Source of the DNA: Affinundibacterium amnicola
Lineage (GTDB): Bacteria; Pseudomonadota; Gammaproteobacteria; Burkholderiales; Burkholderiaceae_D
Direction: 5' to 3'
Assembly (NCBI RefSeq): GCF_014284275.1
Contig: NZ_JACOFU010000006.1
Location: 1 to 64,000 of the forward strand
Length of the DNA stretch: 64,000 nt
The translations under genes were made by a program, and so were the position numbers. Each line of letters begins with the position of its first letter. Within the stretch, counting starts at the first letter, position 1. The notes under the pieces are model-generated. The model had not been told where the DNA came from. It saw nothing but the letters and a program-made list of their open reading frames with translations, and ran no database searches. This document shows, one piece after another, positions 46,448-53,522 of the stretch.

Positions 46448-48355
46448 CTAAGGAAGTTGTAGTGCCTTCGCAATTTGTTTCCAATCGAGATATTTGAAAT
46501 TTTGTGCACCATCAGGCAGACGCTTATGGCCGTCTTGTACGATCAAAATACCATCTTCATAGTTTGTCCCGAAATTCGCTGAACTCACTTCTAAACCATC
46601 GGTCTCTGAACTACCATCGATATCTTTTTCGATATTGAAACCAAGTCGAAATTTTCCACGATAGCGAAATGGTGCCTGTGCATCATAGATGATATAGCTA
46701 TTGTCGCCTTGACTGGAAACGATGAGGTAAGTCGCGCGCTTGCCGTGATATAGCGCTAGCCCTTCGACATCTGCGTGTAAGCGGTCGCCAACTTTGGCGA
46801 TCAATTTTAGTGGGCTAGCTTGCGTAGCGTCGGCATTGGTCAACCACACGCCACGTTTTTCTTCACCGATAAATAGTCGCGCATTTTTGTCGTCCACAAC
46901 GCAGCCTTCGGGTTGAGTTGCAAGCTTCAATTGACGCAATTTCGTGCCTTGGTATGTGCCGTTTTTTCTCTCGATGCGCCAGTGTTGAACTAGACCGTCT
47001 TTGTCATTGACAAAGGCTTCTAGTCCTCCGTGATTCGGTTGATAGAGGCAGGTTCCGTAAATATTTTCTAGACCTGTCGCGATGCGGCTTACTTCGCTCA
47101 CCGTGCCGCGACTATCGATATCGAAGATGACCAAACTAAGGTCGTCCCTTTGTGTAGCGATAGCGATATCACTAACGCCATCGTGCCACTGAATTTGTTG
47201 TCGCACATCGACGTTGTTCAAGCGTCCAACTTCCAGTAATTGTGTTTGCTTACCTTGTAAGTCATACACTAGTAAGCCTTGTTTTTTATTGGTGCCAAGT
47301 ACACGACTTAGTTGACTATCGACCGGATGGCGCCAGATTGCGGGATCATCCGCTGCGTCACCTAGACGTTGCATTTCTTCGGTTTGTGCCTGAGGAATCA
47401 ACACTGGAATAATCTCTTGTGAAGTTTCTTTTTTGCGCGATAGGCTAGTGACGTGCATCCAAGTTTTCTTGTTGTCATCGCGTAGGTAGAAGTTAGTTTT
47501 GCCGCCTAATTCAAGTGCGCGCAAATTGCCTGTTTGTTGTGGCCAAGCCGCAAGTTTTTTGTTTGAAAAGTGCTTTGTGATTTTCCAACCTTGTTTGATT
47601 GGCGCTGATAAAAAAATGTTTTTCCCTGCTTCATCTAAGACGGCGATTCCACTGGAGAAAACATGCATCGCTTGCGCACCCTGTTGCAATTGACCGTGTG
47701 GCTGGCGTAATTGCACTGCTTGACGTGCGGCACTGCTTTCTGATTGCGCTGAGTAAGCCCAGACGCCAAAATCTTCTTCGTTCACGAATAAAGTTTCGGT
47801 TTGATCGTCAACTTCACAAGATTTCGCATTTGCAGGCAAAGCCAGATTGCGCACTAAACGTGGCTGGCTGCCCTCCAGTAGCCACTGTTGTGCATGGCCA
47901 CTTTTCGCAATCAAGAATAGGTGCATGAGTTGTTGTTGATCGCGAAACAAGCAGCTTGCATCGAGTGCAGCAGTCGCTACTGGTAAATTCGTTTGCAATT
48001 GAAACTGGCCTTGTTGAATCCGAATCGGCAAGGCATTTTGAGTATCGCTATTGATTAATACTGCTAAGGCATGATCGTTGTTTTCGCGCAGATCAAAATG
48101 TTTCGCACGCACTTTCATATTCGCACGTTCCATGCCGGTTGGTGATAATAGACGTAATGTTTTTTTGTCTAACACCAACCAATCACCGTTCGCGAGGGAG
48201 CGGAAATCAAGCGAGCTTTTCACAAAATCTGGTAATTGTTTTACTTGTGTGCTTGGATTGGCGCTAGCGAAGTTACTTATTAAGGCAAATCCTGCTAAGA
48301 CACTAGCTTGCACAGCGCGCCGCCATTGTGTCTGAAAAAAAATTAAGTTTTGCAT
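46448..48355 (-). CDS. Two-domain beta-propeller phytase
   Basis: Hydrolyses phytate (inositol hexakisphosphate) in a calcium-dependent way. The 635-aa precursor has a signal peptide (cut after FASA) and two propeller-like halves. The C-terminal half (about 320–630) is a full beta-propeller phytase: DAADDPAIWRHP, LNNVDVR, VNDKDGLVQ, EGCVVDD and TDGLEVS carry the metal- and phosphate-binding residues. The N-terminal half (about 40–310) is more degenerate. Dual-domain phytases release phosphate better. It follows a TonB-dependent receptor (82-nt gap), a known pairing for phytate use. Confidence 0.88.
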   Translation of the reverse strand: MQNLIFFQTQWRRAVQASVLAGFALISNFASANPSTQVKQLPDFVKSSLDFRSLANGDWLVLDKKTLRLLSPTGMERANMKVRAKHFDLRENNDHALAVLINSDTQNALPIRIQQGQFQLQTNLPVATAALDASCLFRDQQQLMHLFLIAKSGHAQQWLLEGSQPRLVRNLALPANAKSCEVDDQTETLFVNEEDFGVWAYSAQSESSAARQAVQLRQPHGQLQQGAQAMHVFSSGIAVLDEAGKNIFLSAPIKQGWKITKHFSNKKLAAWPQQTGNLRALELGGKTNFYLRDDNKKTWMHVTSLSRKKETSQEIIPVLIPQAQTEEMQRLGDAADDPAIWRHPVDSQLSRVLGTNKKQGLLVYDLQGKQTQLLEVGRLNNVDVRQQIQWHDGVSDIAIATQRDDLSLVIFDIDSRGTVSEVSRIATGLENIYGTCLYQPNHGGLEAFVNDKDGLVQHWRIERKNGTYQGTKLRQLKLATQPEGCVVDDKNARLFIGEEKRGVWLTNADATQASPLKLIAKVGDRLHADVEGLALYHGKRATYLIVSSQGDNSYIIYDAQAPFRYRGKFRLGFNIEKDIDGSSETDGLEVSSANFGTNYEDGILIVQDGHKRLPDGAQNFKYLDWKQIAKALQLP

Positions 48356-48376
48356 AGATGTACTGTATTCGAAAAA

Positions 48377-48415
48377 TAGGTTAATCGCCTATTCAAAAAA
48401 TTAGTGAATAGGCTG
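48377..48415 (-). promoter_or_regulatory. Alternative hairpins between receptor and phytase genes
   Basis: On the minus strand a perfect 9-bp hairpin (GCCTATTCA / TGAATAGGC, 9-nt loop) can form; its second arm can instead pair with a following CCTATTTTT, giving a shorter hairpin that ends in a T run. The layout is that of a small attenuator or partial terminator inside the operon. Confidence 0.4.
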
Positions 48416-48436
48416 TGGCTCACTTGAGATGGCAGT

Positions 48437-51025
48437 TTAGAAATTGATCTTCAAACTTGCCTTGTAAGTGCGGCCATACTGCTCATATTGGGCATTCAAA
48501 GCTTTCGTTCCCAGATATACATAGTAGATTTCATTGTTGAGATTATTCGCTTCAAACACGATCTGATAGCGACGATTGATTTGATATGACAGTGAGAAAT
48601 CAACTTGCTTTTGCGTATCGACCATACGATCCTGATCGGCTGCCAAGATGTCTGATCCTACTTCTAACAAATACGGTGATTTGTAGTTAAGCGCCAAACG
48701 TGTGCTGATCGCACCGTCTTCATAGCCGAGCATCAGATTGCCAACGCGATCTGATTGCCCTGGTAATTGAATGCTGCGGGTTTTGTAACTATTGCTGGCT
48801 TTGTCGAATCGTCCAATGCTAGCGTCGGATTTACTCATGCTCAAGTTGGCAGAGAAGATCAAATGATTGAACGGTGCTGGTAACATGCGTAAAGACTGGC
48901 TATAGCCGAGTTCCAAGCCATGCACTTTTGCTTTATCACCATTGGCATAACTAATCGCACTGGTATAGCCAGCCCATGGTGCCGTGCCCGCCAGATTGGT
49001 GGTGTAAGTAAAGTTCTTAATGTCTTTGTGAAATAGATACGCAGAGACGCTGCCATCGTCTTGCAAGCGGCGTTCGATACCAAAATCGAGATTGCTTGCT
49101 TTCATAGGATTGAGCAGAGGATTACCAATTTGTGCCTCGGTACTACTGATTAAATTAACTCCTGGTGCTAGCTGACTAAAGTTGGCACGTACCACGGCAT
49201 TCGTCCACGCAGCACGCAAACTTGTTTTGGCATCGACATCGTAGCGACCTTGTAGAGTCGGCAACCAATTATTGTAAGAACGTGAACTTTGATTTGGCGT
49301 GGCGACACCAGCGACAATCTTATTCCCCGAAGCATCGAATTGCGTGCGTTCTAATCGTGTTCCGATCAATAGGCTAAATTTGTCAGAATGAAAACCGTTT
49401 TGAATATAGGCAGCATCGATGTTTTCATCCATAGAAAAGTCATTGATCGCTGATTCCACAGTAGAACGGGCGGCGGCGCGATTAGCATTCGCCACACGCG
49501 CACGTAAGGCAACAGGATCTAATCCTAAACCGATGCGTCCGAGTGGATAAGCTAATTCTTGTCCAACAAAAGACGACATCGAAGTTGCACCTGCACCCCA
49601 ATAATTCGCTGCGCTTGCACTACTACTGTAGGCAAATTGCTCCGTATCATTTTTCTTATTGCGCTGACTGGTTTTGAGACCGAATTTTAGCTTCGCATCC
49701 CAATCGCCTAGATCGAAGGTTTTGCCGAGATCAACGCGAGCATGATGTTCTTTGTCATCAGAAAAACGCGTTTGAAAAGTCAGTGCATTCAAAGCGAATT
49801 TGCTAGGATCGTAGGCACTGGCTGGCGTATTGAGTTTCGGTAAATTCGTTTGTGTAAAACTGATGTCATTGAAGTTAGACGTGCCGCGGAAGCGTGCATC
49901 GTTCAAGGCATCTGGCGTGTCATCAGAGGCGGTGCTTTGCGCAATATTCGCTTCGAGTTTCCAATCTTGAATATGCTGTTCAGTGCCCAATAAGAATGAG
50001 TTAATTTCTTGTGCGTACTTGCGTTGACGCAGACGGCGTTCTAACCGCGCGGTGGCAGGCACACCTTCAGTTAAGGCACCGCCGCTGACATTACTCACCG
50101 TTAGGCGATCACGTACTTCGTCATCACTAAATTTACTTATGAAACTGCGCATGAAATAATTGCTCTCAGTATTTGGTCGCCAATCTAAATTGAGTGCAAA
50201 TGCTTGACGTTCACGCACTGGCAAATAGTCGCGTAATTCGAGGCCAGACAAACGACCATTACTCCATGCGCCGCCAGTCTCCAAATTGTCGGAGCCGAAT
50301 TCGCGCTTCTCCATGCTCAAACCAGCGGCAATGCCGAACTTGCCATCGAGCAGTCGATCGGTAAATAAGAGTCCGACGTTGGGACTAGTTTTTTTGATGT
50401 TTTCGTCATAGCTGACACCCGCATTCAATGACATCACTTGTTGTGGTAAGTCGAAACCGGTGAGTGCTTTCACCTCGACCGTGGCACCGAGTGAATTGGC
50501 ATCCATATCTGGGCGCAAAGTTTTGATGACTTCCAAAGTGCGGATAATTCCTGACGGCAGCACGTCGAGCGCAACCGCGCGGCGGCTTGCTTCTGGTGAA
50601 GGTACCAGTGCACCATTGATCGTGATGGCATTCAAATCCGGTCCCAGACCTCGCACGGTAATGTAACGACCTTCGCCTTGGTCACGTTGTACGGATACAC
50701 CGGGTAAACGTGCTAATGCTTCCGCGGCATTTTTATCAGGTAAAGCACCGATATCGTCGCTGCTAACCACACTCACGATGTTGTCGGCTTTTTCCTGTAA
50801 TTCTAATGCTTTGCGCAGACTGGCACGTTGCCCACTGATCGTGATGCTCTGTGGTTCTGCACTGTTGTTCGTGCTGACTTGGGTTTGTGCTTGTGCGTGC
50901 ATCATGCAGAGCACGCCGAAAGAAATCGCGCTGAGTTTGCCTGCTATTGCGACATGATTGGAGGTGTTTGTAAGCTTGGTTGTGCGAGCTGTGGAGGCTG
51001 AATATGGGCTAGTTGTTTGTTTCAT
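48437..51025 (-). CDS. TonB-dependent receptor paired with phytase
   Basis: An 862-aa outer-membrane receptor. The N-terminus has a long basic n-region and a signal peptide ending near MHAQAQ. The plug domain (about 60–190) has SVVSSDDIGALPDKNAAEAL, LPGVSVQRDQGEGRYITVRG and NAITINGALVP; the rest is a 22-strand barrel with C-terminal Phe (ASLKINF). Such receptors next to phytases are thought to take up inositol phosphates or phosphate complexes; substrate inferred from context. Upstream leader contains a GC-rich hairpin and no clear ribosome-binding site. Confidence 0.92.
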   Translation of the reverse strand: MKQTTSPYSASTARTTKLTNTSNHVAIAGKLSAISFGVLCMMHAQAQTQVSTNNSAEPQSITISGQRASLRKALELQEKADNIVSVVSSDDIGALPDKNAAEALARLPGVSVQRDQGEGRYITVRGLGPDLNAITINGALVPSPEASRRAVALDVLPSGIIRTLEVIKTLRPDMDANSLGATVEVKALTGFDLPQQVMSLNAGVSYDENIKKTSPNVGLLFTDRLLDGKFGIAAGLSMEKREFGSDNLETGGAWSNGRLSGLELRDYLPVRERQAFALNLDWRPNTESNYFMRSFISKFSDDEVRDRLTVSNVSGGALTEGVPATARLERRLRQRKYAQEINSFLLGTEQHIQDWKLEANIAQSTASDDTPDALNDARFRGTSNFNDISFTQTNLPKLNTPASAYDPSKFALNALTFQTRFSDDKEHHARVDLGKTFDLGDWDAKLKFGLKTSQRNKKNDTEQFAYSSSASAANYWGAGATSMSSFVGQELAYPLGRIGLGLDPVALRARVANANRAAARSTVESAINDFSMDENIDAAYIQNGFHSDKFSLLIGTRLERTQFDASGNKIVAGVATPNQSSRSYNNWLPTLQGRYDVDAKTSLRAAWTNAVVRANFSQLAPGVNLISSTEAQIGNPLLNPMKASNLDFGIERRLQDDGSVSAYLFHKDIKNFTYTTNLAGTAPWAGYTSAISYANGDKAKVHGLELGYSQSLRMLPAPFNHLIFSANLSMSKSDASIGRFDKASNSYKTRSIQLPGQSDRVGNLMLGYEDGAISTRLALNYKSPYLLEVGSDILAADQDRMVDTQKQVDFSLSYQINRRYQIVFEANNLNNEIYYVYLGTKALNAQYEQYGRTYKASLKINF

Positions 51026-51030
51026 GATGA

Positions 51031-51061
51031 GCGGGCTGGTTGATAGGATGGAAAAGCCCGC
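51031..51061 (-). promoter_or_regulatory. Leader hairpin of the phytase receptor
   Basis: GCGGGCT (51031–51037) and AGCCCGC (51055–51061) pair perfectly. On the minus strand the stem ends 5 nt before the receptor ATG, covering the place where a ribosome-binding site should be; no such site is seen. Confidence 0.5.
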
Positions 51062-51420
51062 AGTCTAGAAGCCAAATATGTCAGTTGCGTTACAGCAGAT
51101 TTTTGTGTGCAGTTGCAAGTCCGATCGATAGGGTATTACGCGATATTCAAGCAAGTTTCTGAGCTGAAATGACCAGCCGCTAATGGGCCTTTTTCTATGC
51201 GTGATTCTTGGGGCAGGTAGCGACTGACACAGTTTTGCGTCATTCCTAGCGATGTCACAATCCCATACAATTTTCTGTGAGCTGTTTGCACCTGTGTTGT
51301 TTTTGTTGTGTAGATTTTCAAGCGATTAAATAATTTCGACGCAATTTCCGACGATGTCATTTTCTCGTCATACACAAGGTTTAGTCTCGCGCGATTCGTC
51401 CAGATTGGATGCTGATTGCC

Positions 51421-51460
51421 CCTCATTGTCCCTCATTGTCCCTCATCGTCACTCATTGCC
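51421..51460 (+). repeat. Four 10-bp direct repeats
   Basis: CCTCATTGTC, CCTCATTGTC, CCTCATCGTC, ACTCATTGCC in tandem without spacer, ending 6 nt before the GGDEF gene ATG. A period of 10 bp puts each copy on the same face of the helix, as in repeated regulator sites; replication slippage could also explain it. Confidence 0.85.
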
Positions 51461-51466
51461 ATTAAG

Positions 51467-52390
51467 ATGCTATCTCTCCATAAAACACCACTTGCCCTAT
51501 TATTGTTCACGACATTCGTGACATTTTTTGCTTATAGCAGCATTGGCATAGCAAAACCCATCGATACGATACAGTGGCTTGATGTCATTGCCGAAGGCGG
51601 CACTGCCTTGATGGCGGGCTTGTGGCTATTGATGACCTTGAGCAGCAGACCACGCGGCAAGGTGACGTACTTATTAGCCGCTGGCATGGGATTGATTATG
51701 CTAGGTGCCTGGGCTGATTGTATGGATGAATTTTATCGGGTCGGCAAAGAGCAGGGCTGGGATCACTGGTTAGAAGCGGTATTCACTTTAGGCGGGATGT
51801 TGGTACTAACAGCTGGATTGTACTTTTGGCGACATGAGCAGCTTTCACTGAATCAGCATTTACAAAAACGTGAACGGCTGTTCCGCGATCATCGAGCTTT
51901 TGATCGGCTTACGCAGCTCGTGGATGCAAATTATCTTCGTCGTCTGATTGCGATGGAGCAGGAGCGTCATTCTCAGGTGTCGAATTGCGTCGCGCTGCTG
52001 GATATTAATTCCTTCCATGTATTGAATCGTGATCACGGTGTAGAGGAAGGTGACCGCGCCTTGCAAGCGGTCGCTCATATGCTGTTGCTCAATTTATCGA
52101 ATCAAGATGTGTTGTGTCGCTACGCTGGCGATCGTTTTGCGATTTATATGCCAGCGACTCAGCTTGCCGATGCACAGAAAAAAATAGACCATTTATGCAC
52201 GATGGTAGCGCAAATGCATTTTTACACGCATAACCAACAAGTTCAGATCAGCTTACGGGCGGTATGCAGCGAGGCGCTTGAAGAACTTGATGTGTTGCTG
52301 GCTCGTTTAGAACCATTAGATCAAAAAGCTATGTTTAGTGAAGCGACAGAAACGGTCGTTAGCTTGGCACGCACCACGGTCTTTAGCTAG
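51467..52390 (+). CDS. Membrane protein with degenerate GGDEF domain
   Basis: A 307-aa protein from ATG 51467. Four hydrophobic helices (about 8–27, 40–58, 68–86 and 105–122) precede a GGDEF-like domain (about 150–300). The catalytic motif reads AGDRF instead of GG(D/E)EF, and the helix entering it is NCVALLDINSFHVLNRDHG, so cyclic-di-GMP synthesis is doubtful; it may sense GTP or c-di-GMP or act as a scaffold. The AraC-type gene starts 15 nt downstream. Confidence 0.75.
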   Translation: MLSLHKTPLALLLFTTFVTFFAYSSIGIAKPIDTIQWLDVIAEGGTALMAGLWLLMTLSSRPRGKVTYLLAAGMGLIMLGAWADCMDEFYRVGKEQGWDHWLEAVFTLGGMLVLTAGLYFWRHEQLSLNQHLQKRERLFRDHRAFDRLTQLVDANYLRRLIAMEQERHSQVSNCVALLDINSFHVLNRDHGVEEGDRALQAVAHMLLLNLSNQDVLCRYAGDRFAIYMPATQLADAQKKIDHLCTMVAQMHFYTHNQQVQISLRAVCSEALEELDVLLARLEPLDQKAMFSEATETVVSLARTTVFS

Positions 52391-52405
52391 ATAGCAGACA
52401 TTCAC

Positions 52406-53425
52406 GTGCGCTATTTTTCTAGTAACGACCCCTGCCTATTTGCCCAGCATCATACGATGCAGGCATGGCAGAGCGCCCAGCGTTTTGAAGTGGATTTAGA
52501 TGGCGCGCGTAAGGTGAGTAAGTTGTGTGCAGAAGACTTTGTCCGGCAAGAACGCAAGGTCAGTCCTGAACAATATTTAGCGTTATTACAGTATCTAGCA
52601 CGCTCTTCGCAAAGTAAGGATATTAGCTTTGCTTTAGGTCAGCACATGTTGCCCGGGCATTTTGGTAGCGCTAGTCAAGCGCTATTGCACGCCCAAAATT
52701 TACGTCAGGCCTTGCAGATACTCGTGCAATTCAAGTCAACTTTATGCCCACTGTTAACACCCAGAGTGAAGGAAGAAAATGGGCAAGTGATTTTGTATTG
52801 GATGGATCAATGGGGCGCACCTGGCATGTTGCCGTTTTTGGTTGAAATGCACATGACCGCAGTGACGGCGATGTGTCGCTGGTTAAGCGAGCAACGTCTG
52901 CCGTGGCGATATTGCTTCAACCGTAGTCGCGCAGCGCATATTGAACAACATCAAGTACATCTTGGACATGATCTGCGTTTTGATTGTTACCTCGATGCGA
53001 TGATTATTCCCAGTGATTTTTTAGATATCCCATGGCCGCGCGCCAATGCTATCGGCGCTGAACTGGCAATTGCGCAAGCGAATGCAGAATCGGTGCAACG
53101 GGCACCAGCACAAAGTATTATCCCGCAACTGTATGACTACCTCGCGGCGAACCTACGATGTACACCCAGTTTAGAAAAATCTGCCCAACATTTCGATTGC
53201 AGTATTGCGACCTTCAAACGTCATCTCGCCCGACACGGTACACACTTCCAAGCGGAGTTAGATCAAGTTCGCACGCACATGGCGCTGTATCTGTTTCATT
53301 TTCAAGCAATGGATAACGAAGGTGTTGCCACTTATCTTGGCTTTCATGACGCGACGAATTTCCGACGATCATTTAAACGCTGGACAGGGCAAACACCTAG
53401 TTTGTTGCGATTGGCGTTGGGGTGA
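52406..53425 (+). CDS. AraC family transcriptional regulator
   Basis: A 339-aa regulator: N-terminal ligand domain of the 'arabinose-binding-like' kind (about 20–210) and a C-terminal double helix-turn-helix (CSIATFKRHLARHGTHFQAE, then GVATYLGFHDATNFRRSFKR, WTGQTPS). The start is GTG 52406; an in-frame ATG 17 codons later is possible. It is the second gene after the GGDEF protein. A role in lipid or amino acid metabolism is common in this subfamily, but I cannot assign it. Confidence 0.85.
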   Translation: MRYFSSNDPCLFAQHHTMQAWQSAQRFEVDLDGARKVSKLCAEDFVRQERKVSPEQYLALLQYLARSSQSKDISFALGQHMLPGHFGSASQALLHAQNLRQALQILVQFKSTLCPLLTPRVKEENGQVILYWMDQWGAPGMLPFLVEMHMTAVTAMCRWLSEQRLPWRYCFNRSRAAHIEQHQVHLGHDLRFDCYLDAMIIPSDFLDIPWPRANAIGAELAIAQANAESVQRAPAQSIIPQLYDYLAANLRCTPSLEKSAQHFDCSIATFKRHLARHGTHFQAELDQVRTHMALYLFHFQAMDNEGVATYLGFHDATNFRRSFKRWTGQTPSLLRLALG

Positions 53426-53458
53426 TGGATTGAAGCGGTAAAGCGTCTGCAAAATTCT

Positions 53459-53504
53459 CAGGTTAGTGACATGGGTCTATTGCTTGGATTTTGCCACTAA
53501 CCTG
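53459..53504. terminator. Inverted repeat between AraC gene and second TonB receptor
   Basis: CAGGTTAGTG (53459–53468) and CACTAACCTG (53495–53504) are exact complements across a 26-nt loop; it lies between converging genes and T-rich flanks. Probable bidirectional terminator. Confidence 0.55.
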
Positions 53505-53522
53505 ATTCTTTTCAAGTTTAGC

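Larger units (their letters stand above)
51026..51466. promoter_or_regulatory. 441-nt divergent promoter region
   Basis: Separates the phytase receptor (minus) from the GGDEF protein (plus). It holds a leader hairpin (51031–51061) and four 10-bp direct repeats (51421–51460). A 96-codon minus-strand frame at 51136–51426 has no family features and is not called. Confidence 0.6.

Noticed and set aside
46288-46497. 69-codon plus-strand frame between hydrolase and phytase genes
   Set aside because: It overlaps the end of the phytase gene, has no ribosome-binding site, and shows no domain.
51136-51426. 96-codon minus-strand frame between the receptor and GGDEF genes
   Set aside because: No recognisable domain and no ribosome-binding site, and it runs through the tandem repeats and promoter region.
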